Shown here: positions 28,106 through 37,168 of the stretch, piece by piece
How positions within the stretch are numbered: the stretch's first letter is position 1
Layout of the letters: every line of letters begins with the position of its first letter
Assembly: GCA_029573725.1 (NCBI GenBank)
Contig: JAKQDQ010000028.1
Span: 248,001 to 312,000 of the forward strand
DNA: 64,000 nucleotides
Reading direction: 5' to 3'
Origin: Verrucomicrobiota bacterium
Lineage (GTDB): Bacteria; Verrucomicrobiota; Verrucomicrobiia; Limisphaerales; JADLHS01
Position numbers and translations under genes: made by a program
The notes under the pieces: generated by a model
Told to the model about the DNA's origin: nothing
Seen by the model: only the letters and a program-made list of their open reading frames with translations
Database searches by the model: none

Positions 28106-30535
28106 TCATTTGTAGAGCAGGTACCGCTCGCGGCGCTGCTGGAAGTCCACCAAATCCATCTTCCAACTGGCGCGGATGTCATCAAGGGATTTGTCCTCCT
28201 TGACGGCGTTCAGGGTGGCGGCATGCAGCAGGAGATTCTTCGGCTTCTCCACGGGAAAATCCTTTGGATAGAGCCGATACGCGGTCTTCATGATGAGCAA
28301 TCCCACGTCCACCACGTTGCACGTTTTGCGATCGTTCAACATGATGTAAACGCCGCCACATTCCTTGCCCTGGTGAACACTGTAGGTGGGGGTGAACCGG
28401 ATCGGCACAAAGCCCACCCCCGGTAACGCGGCGCGATTCAGCTCCGCCGCCAGTTTCACGTCGTCAATATAGGGCGCGCCCACGACTTCAAACGGCGTGT
28501 CCGTCCCCCGCCCCACCGACAGCGCGCTTTCCAACAAACCGACGCCGGGATAAAGAATCGCCTGCTTCAAATTGCGCATGTTGGGCGAGGGATTGGTCCA
28601 AGGCAGATCCGTTTCATCGAAATACGTGTGGCGCGACCAGTTTTCAAGCGGGATGACGGTTAATTTGGCGTGCGTCCGGCGTTCTTCATTGTACATGAGC
28701 GCCAGTTCGCCCATGGTCATGGCGTAGCGCAATGGCGTGGGATGGAAACCGACAAAACTCGTCGGTTCAGTGAGCACCGGACCGTCAATCGTCACCCCGT
28801 CAATCGGGTTGACCCGGTCCAGCACGAAGTATTCGATGCCGGCCTCGGCGGCGGCCTCCATGCCCAGCCCCATGGTGGAGGTGTAGGTATAGAACCGGCA
28901 GCCCACGTCCTGAATGTCGAACACCAGCGCGTCGAGGCCCTGCAGTTGTTCCGGAGCGGGTTTGCGGCGCTGTCCATACAGGCTGTATATCGGCAGGCCG
29001 GTTTTGGCGTCGGTGCCGTCGCCTACCTGCTCGTCGGCCACGCCGCGGATGCCGTGTTCCGGACTGAACAGGGCGACCAGCCTGACGTCAGGCGCGTGGA
29101 ACAGCAGGTCAATCGTGCTACGCCGGGCGCGGTCGTGTCCGGTGTGGTTGGTGATCAATCCGATCCGCTTGCCCCGGAGCGGCGCAAAGTTGCGTTGCAC
29201 CAAAACGTCAATGCCGTCCAACACCGGCCCCTTTCGCCCTGCTTGACGGAGCGGGGCGGGGCTGCTGCCGCTGCGCGCGTGATCCGAGGAGGTCCGCGGC
29301 GGCAACGCCCCGGTCACATGGGTGAAATCGAAGTCCTTGATGGCGGCGGCCGCCAGGGTGCCCAGCTGGCGGCGCAACGCCAACACACTGCCCTGCTCGG
29401 TGGGATGATTCCGGTTCGACAAAAAAATGACGAAGGACTTGGAAAAGGGGTCAATCCAGAGGGAGGTCCCCGTCCAGCCGGTGTGGCCATAAGATCCGAG
29501 GGGGAAGATGTCTCCGCGCGGTCCGCTGAAACCGGTGTCAATGTCCCAGCCGATGCCGCGCCGGCCATTCACATTGGGCGGCGTCTGCACGCTGGTCATG
29601 AGTTGGACCGTTTCCGGCCGGAAAATCCGCACGCCATCGAGCTCGCCGCCATTGAGCAGCATTTGCGCATAGCGCGCCAGATCGGAGGCGGTGAAAAACA
29701 AGCCGGCATGACCCGCCACCCCGCCCATCCGGCGCGCGCGTGGATCATGCACCACTCCGCGCACCGGCACCCCGTTCTCCACTTCCGTGGGCGCAATCCG
29801 CGCCAATTTGGACGGGGGCGGATTGAAGCCCGTGTCCTTCATGCCGAGCGGCCCATATACTTCACGTTGCAAGAACTGATCCAGCGGCTGGCCGGCCACG
29901 CGATGCACAATCTCGCCCACCAAGATTGGCCCGGTGTCGCTGTACACAATTTTCTCACCCGGCCGGCTGGCCAGTTTCTCGGCGCAGGCCAGTTTGATGG
30001 CGGCGGCGGTGCCGTTCCAGTCCGGCTTCAAACTGATGTCGGGACGCAACCCCGAAGTGTGGGTCATCAACTGGCGCAGGGTCACCTCCTCCTTGCCGCC
30101 GCCGGTGAAGTCGGGCAAATATTTCGCCACGCGATCCTCCAGGCTCAACTGGCCGCGTTCCACCAGCAACATGAGCGCCGGGGTGCAGGCCACCACCTTC
30201 GTCAGGCTGGCGGCATCGAAGAGGGTATCCTCGGTCATCGGCTCAACCGCCGGCACGACCGCTCGCTGGCCGTAGGCCCGGTGATACGTTGCGCCATCAT
30301 GCTGCAGCCACAGCACCCCGCCCGGACATTTCCGGTCCGCAATGGCGGCGTTAATGGCCTGATCCATCTCCGCCAATTTCTCTGGGCGGAAGCTGGCGCC
30401 CGGCTGGGCCAGGCTGTTGAGTCCGAAGGTCAGCGCCAGCAATCCGGCGGCGCCGGCCCTGGACCAGACGGAATACGTGCCGCGACCGGCGGGAGTTATA
30501 GTCGATGACATCAGGGTGGAGGGGTCTTGGTTCAT
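28106..30535 (-). CDS. Fusion: class C beta-lactamase-fold serine hydrolase + NamZ-type exo-beta-N-acetylmuramidase (GH171, DUF1343)
   Basis: An 809-residue exported protein. After a hydrophobic leader (residues ~26-44), residues ~50-405 form a penicillin-binding-protein/beta-lactamase fold with Ser110 and Lys113 (AASLTK), Tyr198 (VYSDTG) and HTG at 351-353. A Pro/Ser/Arg-rich linker (410-437) leads to a DUF1343/NamZ domain (438-809). That domain has LITNHTG, FSPEHGIRG (Glu493-His494), VFDIQDVGCRFYTY and GRGTDTPFEVVGAP. NamZ releases N-acetylmuramic acid from peptidoglycan ends. The first domain may act on peptide or ester bonds of muropeptides. The gene overlaps marC by ATGA. Confidence 0.9.
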   Translation of the reverse strand: MNQDPSTLMSSTITPAGRGTYSVWSRAGAAGLLALTFGLNSLAQPGASFRPEKLAEMDQAINAAIADRKCPGGVLWLQHDGATYHRAYGQRAVVPAVEPMTEDTLFDAASLTKVVACTPALMLLVERGQLSLEDRVAKYLPDFTGGGKEEVTLRQLMTHTSGLRPDISLKPDWNGTAAAIKLACAEKLASRPGEKIVYSDTGPILVGEIVHRVAGQPLDQFLQREVYGPLGMKDTGFNPPPSKLARIAPTEVENGVPVRGVVHDPRARRMGGVAGHAGLFFTASDLARYAQMLLNGGELDGVRIFRPETVQLMTSVQTPPNVNGRRGIGWDIDTGFSGPRGDIFPLGSYGHTGWTGTSLWIDPFSKSFVIFLSNRNHPTEQGSVLALRRQLGTLAAAAIKDFDFTHVTGALPPRTSSDHARSGSSPAPLRQAGRKGPVLDGIDVLVQRNFAPLRGKRIGLITNHTGHDRARRSTIDLLFHAPDVRLVALFSPEHGIRGVADEQVGDGTDAKTGLPIYSLYGQRRKPAPEQLQGLDALVFDIQDVGCRFYTYTSTMGLGMEAAAEAGIEYFVLDRVNPIDGVTIDGPVLTEPTSFVGFHPTPLRYAMTMGELALMYNEERRTHAKLTVIPLENWSRHTYFDETDLPWTNPSPNMRNLKQAILYPGVGLLESALSVGRGTDTPFEVVGAPYIDDVKLAAELNRAALPGVGFVPIRFTPTYSVHQGKECGGVYIMLNDRKTCNVVDVGLLIMKTAYRLYPKDFPVEKPKNLLLHAATLNAVKEDKSLDDIRASWKMDLVDFQQRRERYLLYK

Positions 30536-31179
30536 GATTTAATCCATTCGTTGCGCACGGCGGTGATCCCGTTGATCATGAACTGAATGGCCACGGTGGC
30601 CAGCAGCAGGCCCATGATCCGCGTCGTGACTTTCATGGCGATGGGATTGAGCCAGGCGGCGCCGCGCGCCGAGAGGCGCAAAATCAGATAACTGAGGCAC
30701 GCCACCAGCAAAATGCAGGCGTACAACGCCACATGCTGGGCCACGTTGATCGCCCGGGATTGCATGACAATGGCCGTGGAAATGGCCCCCGGGCCGGCCA
30801 GCATGGGCACCGCCAGCGGCGTGATGGCGATGTCGGCCTTTTCCGAGCCGGCCAGGGTTTCCTCGGTGGTTTCGACCACCCGGGAGCGTTGCGCCTGCAA
30901 CATGTCCAGCGCCACGATGAACAACACGATGCTGGCGGCGATCTGGAACGCCGGCATGGTGATTCCGAGGAAGTGAAAAATAACTTTCCCGGCCACGGCA
31001 AAGACCAACAGGATCGTTGCCATCACAACGCAAGCCAGGCGCGCCATCCGGATGCGTTGTTCCGGGGTGTCCCGCGGTGTCATGGCGATGAAAGCCGGCA
31101 CCGTGGCCAGCGGATCCACAATCACGAACAGCGAACCAAAGGTCAGCAGCGTGTATTCGAGCAGCGCGTGAAGATTCAT
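30532..31179 (-). CDS. MarC family integral membrane protein
   Basis: A 215-residue membrane protein with about six hydrophobic helices. The family pattern is visible in FVIVDPLATVPAFIAMT near the N-terminus and ITPLAVPMLAGPGAIST in the middle. MarC proteins are of unproven function; the old link to multiple antibiotic resistance in E. coli is not supported. It overlaps the genes on both sides by 4 bases (ATGA), so it is translationally coupled to the ATP-grasp-like gene upstream and the NamZ fusion downstream. Confidence 0.9.
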   Translation of the reverse strand: MNLHALLEYTLLTFGSLFVIVDPLATVPAFIAMTPRDTPEQRIRMARLACVVMATILLVFAVAGKVIFHFLGITMPAFQIAASIVLFIVALDMLQAQRSRVVETTEETLAGSEKADIAITPLAVPMLAGPGAISTAIVMQSRAINVAQHVALYACILLVACLSYLILRLSARGAAWLNPIAMKVTTRIMGLLLATVAIQFMINGITAVRNEWIKS

Positions 31180-32546
31180 GCCGAACAGGGCGCCAGCACG
31201 GCGTCACTCATGCCGTGAACAATTTTTTTGTCCGCCGGAACCACCGTCGCCAGAACCCCACCCAGACGCGCCTGGGCCGAGTCCCCTTCACCGGTCACAA
31301 AATAATATGGGCACAGCCGGGCCCGCCCCCTCACCGGCACCGCTGCATTGCGTGTGAAATCATACCAGGAGGTCTCCACCAGCGCCGGCTTGTGAAACCG
31401 CTGCAGGACGCGTGGGGAGCGTGAAAATTCCGTCAACGCCGCATCCACCGCCCTGGCCCAGGCCTCATGCGACAGATCACTGCCCAGGAAAACGCCGCGC
31501 GCGCCCCAGGCGCGCTCCGAAAAACCGGAAACCTTCAAAATCAGTTCCCGCTCCTTTTGCGACAGGGATTTCAACTGCTGCCAGTCGGTGAGATTCAATT
31601 CGGGAATGGCCGCATGCGGCGGCATCGGACTGGGATCCACCAGCCAGGTGTAAGGCATCAATTTCCGCAACCGCGCAAAAAAACCATCGCCCAGCTCCAG
31701 CCGCCAGAAACCCTGCAAATGACGATTCCAGAGCAACGCAAAGAGCATTTTTTCCTCGAAAATCGGTTTGAACGGCGGCGTGACGCGGATGTCCCCCTGC
31801 TGCGCCTGCATCATGATTTGCTGGGCGGCAGGCACATTGGGCAGATCAAACAGCTCGAAAAAGCGATAGACCGCGTCTCCCGTGCGGAACGTGGAAAAAC
31901 TGGCGTCGTGCACGGCAAACCGCGGCCCCAGCTGTTCCGCCAACCATTGCATTTCGGGACGATAAGTGGCGGCTTCGTCCGAAACAATCACATGAACGTG
32001 TGGCGCATCTCCGAAGAGACTTGCAAACCCGCGCAGCATCCCCTCGGCCCCGCCCAGCACCGGCGCTGCAGGCGAACCGGCATCCAGCGCGGCGTAGGTC
32101 TGGTTCAACCAGCCGGTCAACCCCATGCCACCCGGTACCGAGTCCAATTCCGTGCAACGCAACCCTTCGGCGGTGATTAACAAGTCCGGGCGGATCACCC
32201 GGGGCAGGTCCTGCTTGAAAACCGCCGCACGCTGCCAGGCGATCAGCTGGGGCGGTTTGCCCAGGTCGAGCCAGTGGGCCACCCAGGCGGGCAGCTTGCC
32301 CGCGACGCTCTTGCGGTACAACAAATTAACGGCGCGGTAAAACTGCAGCAAAATACGGCCGAGCGCCTCAATTTCCCGGGCTGTGGATTGGCCCAGGCGA
32401 AACGGCGCGGGCGCGATGCGCCATTGCATGCCCGCAAACAGACCGTGGGGGGGCATGGCAGCGCGAATCGCCCGGGCGCGCTGGGCAGTTGCATTGGGTG
32501 AATCCGCTGTCGGAGTTTGCACGTGCGTCCACCGTAGAATAACCAT
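31176..32546 (-). CDS. ATP-grasp-like protein of unknown substrate
   Basis: A 456-residue soluble protein. No named family is certain, but the layout resembles ATP-grasp ligases. RPDLLITAEGLRCTELDSVPGGMG fits a substrate/nucleotide site. ILKVSGFSERAWGARGVFLG with a Lys and Gly-rich loop follows, then VLQRFHKPALVE (strand with conserved Gln/Glu), GRARLCPYYFV and ARLGGVLATVVP in the order expected for the ATP-grasp fold. It is the first gene of a three-gene run with 4-bp overlaps. Its neighbours suggest cell-wall peptide or amino-sugar metabolism; that is inference. The start at 32546 is uncertain. Confidence 0.5.
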   Translation of the reverse strand: MVILRWTHVQTPTADSPNATAQRARAIRAAMPPHGLFAGMQWRIAPAPFRLGQSTAREIEALGRILLQFYRAVNLLYRKSVAGKLPAWVAHWLDLGKPPQLIAWQRAAVFKQDLPRVIRPDLLITAEGLRCTELDSVPGGMGLTGWLNQTYAALDAGSPAAPVLGGAEGMLRGFASLFGDAPHVHVIVSDEAATYRPEMQWLAEQLGPRFAVHDASFSTFRTGDAVYRFFELFDLPNVPAAQQIMMQAQQGDIRVTPPFKPIFEEKMLFALLWNRHLQGFWRLELGDGFFARLRKLMPYTWLVDPSPMPPHAAIPELNLTDWQQLKSLSQKERELILKVSGFSERAWGARGVFLGSDLSHEAWARAVDAALTEFSRSPRVLQRFHKPALVETSWYDFTRNAAVPVRGRARLCPYYFVTGEGDSAQARLGGVLATVVPADKKIVHGMSDAVLAPCSA

Positions 32547-32696
32547 GCCGCAGCGTCAAAAACGGAATCGGCCGCATTGCCGCCGCTCCCGCAGCCCGTT
32601 TGCCTCCCTCCCCCGCGCCCTTGGCCCCCCCGGAATCGGGTACAGTCCGGAACGAAAAGGAGTTGCGCGCCGCCGCCGGCCAGTTTAATAACGGAC

Positions 32697-33608
32697 ATGA
32701 TGACCAACCCAATGATTCGTCCCTCCTGCTGGGCTGTCGGCGCCCTGGCCCTGAGCTGGCTCATACCCCTGGCCCGTGCGGAGCAGGTGGCCTTCGTGGT
32801 GAACAGCAACCAATCCGCCCTCACGATCAGTGGCAGTTTTCAAGGCGTGGCCATGCAACCCCAGGGGCCCGGCGGGCTGACCACGAAATATGCCGGCACC
32901 CTCCTGGCCGACATCAACGCGGACACCATTACCTTTGGCGGCGGCTCCACCATCCAGGCATTGAACAACGGCAATTGGACGCCGCTGCCCGGCGGGGCCG
33001 GCGGCACCGCCCCCGCCAATTATGGCGGCAAGGTTTACATCATCTTCGTGGTGGACGGCAAGGCGGCCATTCGGAATTTGGAGCTGGATCTGCTCAGCGA
33101 TCCGTTGACGTTGACGGCCGGCGCGTTCCCCGCTTCGGGAATCACCTACTTGCCTTCGTCCACCAGCACGGCCACGGTGGATTACACTTATTCAGGTCTG
33201 GTGGGGAGCGACAGCGGCAGCAATCCGTTGACCGGCACCCTGGCCAACACCGTCAGCGCCAACGCCACGCTCGCTGTTCAGGGCGCGGAATGGGTGCTGA
33301 CAATTCCAGTGGCGGTGAGCGGCACCGGCAGTGACTTTGCTTACCAGGTCCAAGGCCAGATTGAAGCCCGGGCGCCCATCTCCATCCCGCTGGCAATCAC
33401 GGATTTTCAGGTCGGCGCAGAACAACTCACCTTCACCATCGCCACGACTCCGGGGAAATCCTACGAAATCGTGGCCTCCACGGACCTGAGTTCGTGGCCG
33501 ACGGTGGTGGACAATTTTGCCGCCGGGACGAACCCCACCATCCGGAGCATCGCGCGCGCGGCCGCGCCCGCGGCCCGGTTCTTCCGCGTGCGGGAGGTGA
33601 CTCCGTAG
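32697..33608 (+). CDS. Secreted beta-rich protein of unknown function
   Basis: A 303-residue protein from the ATG at 32697 (ATGs at 32700 and 32712 are alternatives); the frame is open upstream but lacks a signal sequence there. The signal peptide ends near LARA-EQ. The mature protein is rich in Ser, Thr, Gly and Ala and predicted beta-strands, without recognisable catalytic motifs. Its C-terminus (FTIATTPGKSYEIVASTDLSSW through FFRVREV) is a short beta module common at the ends of verrucomicrobial surface proteins and similar in plan to the end of the LamG protein at 3-1115. No PEP-CTERM anchor is present. Confidence 0.75.
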   Translation: MMTNPMIRPSCWAVGALALSWLIPLARAEQVAFVVNSNQSALTISGSFQGVAMQPQGPGGLTTKYAGTLLADINADTITFGGGSTIQALNNGNWTPLPGGAGGTAPANYGGKVYIIFVVDGKAAIRNLELDLLSDPLTLTAGAFPASGITYLPSSTSTATVDYTYSGLVGSDSGSNPLTGTLANTVSANATLAVQGAEWVLTIPVAVSGTGSDFAYQVQGQIEARAPISIPLAITDFQVGAEQLTFTIATTPGKSYEIVASTDLSSWPTVVDNFAAGTNPTIRSIARAAAPAARFFRVREVTP

Positions 33609-33633
33609 CGGCGGCACGATCCGCCGGCGGGCG

Positions 33634-34872
33634 TCAGCGTTGGAGTTCCCGGGCGACGCGTTCCGCTTCGCGCAACACGCGCAAGATATTCTGCCCGGCC
33701 ACCTTTCCCACCTCCTGGCGCGACCAACCGCGCCGCAACAGTTCGGCGATCAAATCCGGATACTTGGACACATCCTCCAAACCCTTGGGCGCGCCGCTGA
33801 ACCCATCAAAGTCCGCGCCGATCCCCACATGATCCACCCCGGCGATTTTCCGGATGTGCTCAAGATGATCCGCCACATCACTCAACGTCGCCGCTTGCGG
33901 ATCGGGATGGGTTTTCCGCCATTCGGCAATGGCCGCTTGAATGGCGCGGGGGTCGTCACCGTGCCGTTGCCGCAAGCGCTGGCGTTCCCGGGTCACGAGT
34001 TCTTCATCCAGACGATCCGCCTCGGCGAGGAAATTGGGCACAAACGCCACCATCACCACGCCGCCATTGGCCGCCGTCAGCCGCAGCACATCGTCCGGCA
34101 CATTGCGCAAATGATGACACCGGGCGCGCGCGGACGAATGGGAGAAGATCACCGGAGCGCGCGCAACCCGCAACGCGGCGCGCATCGTGGCATCGCTGAC
34201 GTGCGATAAATCCACCAGCATGCCCAGCCGGTTCATTTCACGGACCACCTCCTCGCCAAAAGCCGTCAAGCCGTGATGCACGGGGACGGCGCCCGCCGCA
34301 TCGGCCCAATCGGTGTTCTCCGTATGGGTCAGGGTCATGTAGCGTGCGCCCAGACGATACATCATGCGGAGCGTCGCCAGGGAATTGTTGATGGAATGCC
34401 CGCCTTCCATCCCGATGAGGGAGGCGATTTTGCCCCGACGGAAAATGCGTTCCACGTCCGCCGCCGTGAGGGCCAGTTCCAGCGTCTCCGGATGACGCGC
34501 ACACATCCGGTAAACCACGTCAATTTGTTCCAGGGTCGCCTGGACGGCCGCGGCCCCGCCGGGCTGTGCGGGCACGTAAACCGACCAAAATTGTGCCCCC
34601 ACCAGGCCGGCGCGCAGCCGGAGCAGGTCCGTGTGCATGGGCGGACGCAGGCCGGCCGTGCTTCGGCCCAGATCCAGCGCCGCAAAATTGTTGTGCACGC
34701 GGTCGAGGTATTCCCACGGCGTGTCATTGTGTCCGTCAATCAGCGGGGTGCGTTTGAGCAGGCGCCGGGCTTCCGCGAGGTAACGATCCGGCGGCTGCCC
34801 GGTTGCGGGCCGGATCCCCGTGATCAGGATCCCCAGGGTGGCGGTCACGATGATAAACAGCCGCTTGATCAT
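33634..34872 (-). CDS. Exported membrane dipeptidase-like enzyme, peptidase M19
   Basis: A 412-residue protein with a signal peptide (residues 1-25). The renal dipeptidase fold starts with LIDGHNDTPW (His48, Asp50 as zinc ligands). It continues with IASLIGMEGGHSINNSL (bridging Glu), LVDLSHVSDATM and PVIFSHSSARA (zinc histidines) and HVGIGADFDG near the C-terminus. It hydrolyses dipeptides, often with D-residues, so it could act on cell-wall or dietary peptides. The ATG at 34872 is chosen because it begins a clear signal peptide; the frame is open upstream without signal. It is divergent from the esterase gene at 34976. Confidence 0.92.
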   Translation of the reverse strand: MIKRLFIIVTATLGILITGIRPATGQPPDRYLAEARRLLKRTPLIDGHNDTPWEYLDRVHNNFAALDLGRSTAGLRPPMHTDLLRLRAGLVGAQFWSVYVPAQPGGAAAVQATLEQIDVVYRMCARHPETLELALTAADVERIFRRGKIASLIGMEGGHSINNSLATLRMMYRLGARYMTLTHTENTDWADAAGAVPVHHGLTAFGEEVVREMNRLGMLVDLSHVSDATMRAALRVARAPVIFSHSSARARCHHLRNVPDDVLRLTAANGGVVMVAFVPNFLAEADRLDEELVTRERQRLRQRHGDDPRAIQAAIAEWRKTHPDPQAATLSDVADHLEHIRKIAGVDHVGIGADFDGFSGAPKGLEDVSKYPDLIAELLRRGWSRQEVGKVAGQNILRVLREAERVARELQR

Positions 34873-34975
34873 GCGATTATTGTGCCAATGGATTGAGCCC
34901 CGCGCATCTCCAATTCTGCGGACACGGTAAACATGCGCATTGAACCACGTGCCGCGAACGCGTACGCTGGGCGCG

Positions 34976-35863
34976 ATGAATTTGCCACCCCGATGTCTGG
35001 CCTTGGCTGTGACGCTGCCGCTGCTGGTCCATGCCCAAAATCCGCAAAGCTTTCCGCTCTGGCCCGGGGGCGCCCCGGATGCGCGCGGCCAGGCGGACCA
35101 GGACATTCCGACGCTGACCGTTTATTTGCCGGCCCCGGAACACGCCACCGGCGCGGCCATGGTCGTATGCCCCGGTGGCGGCTACGCGGGGCTGGCCGAC
35201 CATGAGGGGAGCATTTACGCCCGCTGGTTGAATGACCTGGGGATCACCAGCTTCGTCCTGAAATACCGGCTGGGCCCGAATGGTTATCATCATCCCGCCA
35301 TGTGGCACGATGCCGCACGCGCCCTCCGCACCGTGCGGGCCCGCGCGGCGGAATGGCGGGTGGACCCGCACCGCGTCGGCATCATTGGCTCGTCGGCCGG
35401 GGGGCATCTCGCCTCCACGACAATGACGCACTGGGACGCCGGCCATCCGGACGCAACCTCCGCCATTGAACGGCAAAGCTCGCGCCCCGATCTGGCCATC
35501 TTGTGTTATCCGGTCGTTTCGATGAGCAACGAATTCACACACAAAGGTTCGCGCAACAATTTATTGGGCACGAATCCGCCCGCCGCCCTGCTGCGCGAAC
35601 TGTCCGCCGAGTTGCACGTCAACAAGGACACCCCGCCCTGTTTTCTCTGGAGCACGCTGGAGGACAAAACCGTGCCGGTGGAGAACACCCTGCTGCTGGC
35701 GCAGGCGCTGCGGCGGGCCGGTGTGCCGTTTGATCTGCATGTTTATGAACGCGGCCCGCACGGAATCGGGCTCGGGGTCCGGACCTACAGCCCCGGGGTC
35801 AAGCTCCACCCGTGGGCGGAGGATTGCAGATTCTGGTTGCGCGAACATCAATTCGTCCGCTAA
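34976..35863 (+). CDS. Secreted alpha/beta-hydrolase, probable carbohydrate esterase (BD-FAE/acetyl-xylan-esterase-like)
   Basis: A 295-residue protein with a signal peptide (residues 1-20). The oxyanion-hole motif is VVCPGGGYAGL (63-73), the nucleophile Ser140 sits in IIGSSAGGHLA, Asp/Glu in STLEDKTVPVEN and His in ERGPHGIGLG complete the triad region. PLWPGGAPDA near the N-terminus is typical of this esterase group. Such enzymes remove acetyl or feruloyl groups from plant polysaccharides, although the true substrate is unknown. The ATG at 34976 gives the best signal peptide. Confidence 0.85.
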   Translation: MNLPPRCLALAVTLPLLVHAQNPQSFPLWPGGAPDARGQADQDIPTLTVYLPAPEHATGAAMVVCPGGGYAGLADHEGSIYARWLNDLGITSFVLKYRLGPNGYHHPAMWHDAARALRTVRARAAEWRVDPHRVGIIGSSAGGHLASTTMTHWDAGHPDATSAIERQSSRPDLAILCYPVVSMSNEFTHKGSRNNLLGTNPPAALLRELSAELHVNKDTPPCFLWSTLEDKTVPVENTLLLAQALRRAGVPFDLHVYERGPHGIGLGVRTYSPGVKLHPWAEDCRFWLREHQFVR

Positions 35864-35917
35864 ACCTCTTCCCGCAGCGCCATGGGTGTACGGATTTCCA
35901 GGCCAGGTCACCCCGGG

Positions 35918-35939
35918 CGGGGCATTCGGTAATGCCCCG
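35918..35939 (+). promoter_or_regulatory. Stable leader hairpin upstream of the export genes
   Basis: CGGGGCATT pairs with AATGCCCCG (9 bp) around loop CGGT. No T-run follows, so it is unlikely to be a simple terminator of the esterase gene. It lies 126 bases before the start of the first Wza-like gene and could stabilise or regulate that mRNA leader. Confidence 0.35.
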
Positions 35940-36065
35940 GAGGAACGTAGGGTGTCATTCCGGTTTGCTTGCGAAACGCGGCCGCTTAGTTTTTTCAAGC
36001 TGCTTTTCCCGCCACCGGAGGGGGCGCACGAACATTGTCATTCACAGTACCAAGAGCCAATGCAC

Positions 36066-37133
36066 ATGAAGAAGCGTTTAGTCATTCTGGGCGGGGTCCT
36101 GCTGCTCGCGATCACGCGGCCAACGCCAGCCGCTGACGAACCCCGGTTTTCGCCGCCCCCCGCCGACCCGGCGAAGCCCGCCGTCAAGGCCCGAGGCGCG
36201 CTGACGGCGGCGGATCCCGGCCAGCGCGCCGAGTGGCAGAAACGGTTGACCCTGGGACCGGGAGACACGCTGAACTTCGTGTTGTTTGATCGCCCGGACA
36301 GCGCACGGCGCGACGTTGCGATCGGCCCCGACGGCCGGGTTTCCTTTCTGCAAGCTGAAGACCTCCTCGCCACCGGCCTGACGATTGACGAACTCCGCGC
36401 GGCTTTTGATGCGGAGCTTGGCAAGTTTTACAACACGCCGCGCACGATCATCACCCCCGCCAGCTACAACAGCAAGAAATTCTACCTGCTGGGCGCCGTC
36501 AGCCAAAAAGGAGTGTTTACCCTCAACCGCCCCACGACGCTGATTGAAGCCATCGCGCGGGCGGGCGGCCTGGAGACGGGCTTGTTCGATCAAACCACTG
36601 TGGAACTGGCGGACCTGTCCCACAGTTTCATGGTCCGGCACGGAGAACGGCTCGCCGTGGATTTTGAAAGTCTGTTTCAGCGCGGCGACCTGTCGCAGAA
36701 CATCGCCATCGAGCCGGACGATTACATCTTCTTCGCCTCGGCCGCCGCCAATCAGATCTTCGTGGTCGGCGCGGTGGGACGCGGCCTCGGCGAAGGCACC
36801 GGGGTGGTGCCCTACAGCCCCAACGCCAGCCTCATCTCGGCCATCACCGCCCGCGGCGGATTTGCGGACAAAGCCTATCAAAGCCGCGTGCTCGTCGTCC
36901 GCGGTTCGCTGAACAAACCGGAATGCATCGTCGTGAACGCCAAGGCCATTTTGGCCGGAGAAGCGCCCGACTTCCGCCTGGAGCCGAAGGATATCGTCTA
37001 TGTTTCGCGCCGCCCGTGGGCGCGGGCCGAGGAAATTCTCGACAACGCCACGATCGCCTTCATCCAGTCCGCCGTCGTGACCTACACCGGATTCCTCCAC
37101 CCGTTGATTCAACACCCCTGGGTCAATCCCTGA
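36066..37133 (+). CDS. Wza-like polysaccharide export protein (Poly_export/SLBB)
   Basis: A 355-residue exported protein with a signal peptide (residues 1-22) but no lipobox cysteine. The polysaccharide export domain starts with LTLGPGDTLNFVLFDRPD and DVAIGPDGRVSFLQ. Two SLBB-like units follow (KFYLLGAVSQKGVFTL and QIFVVGAVGRGLGEGT). Family members form outer-membrane or periplasmic export channels for polysaccharide. An in-frame ATG six bases upstream (36060) is possible. It is followed 35 bases later by a paralogue of the same plan; no glycosyltransferase, Wzc or Wzy gene is next to them. Confidence 0.87.
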   Translation: MKKRLVILGGVLLLAITRPTPAADEPRFSPPPADPAKPAVKARGALTAADPGQRAEWQKRLTLGPGDTLNFVLFDRPDSARRDVAIGPDGRVSFLQAEDLLATGLTIDELRAAFDAELGKFYNTPRTIITPASYNSKKFYLLGAVSQKGVFTLNRPTTLIEAIARAGGLETGLFDQTTVELADLSHSFMVRHGERLAVDFESLFQRGDLSQNIAIEPDDYIFFASAAANQIFVVGAVGRGLGEGTGVVPYSPNASLISAITARGGFADKAYQSRVLVVRGSLNKPECIVVNAKAILAGEAPDFRLEPKDIVYVSRRPWARAEEILDNATIAFIQSAVVTYTGFLHPLIQHPWVNP

Positions 37134-37168
37134 CGCAAACTGCTGATGCATCGGCCCCGACATTTCAC

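Noticed and set aside
28670-30508. Long open frame opposite the NamZ fusion gene
   Set aside because: Composition is that of a reverse-complement shadow (rich in His, Arg, Gly and Val), with no family motif and no sensible start context.
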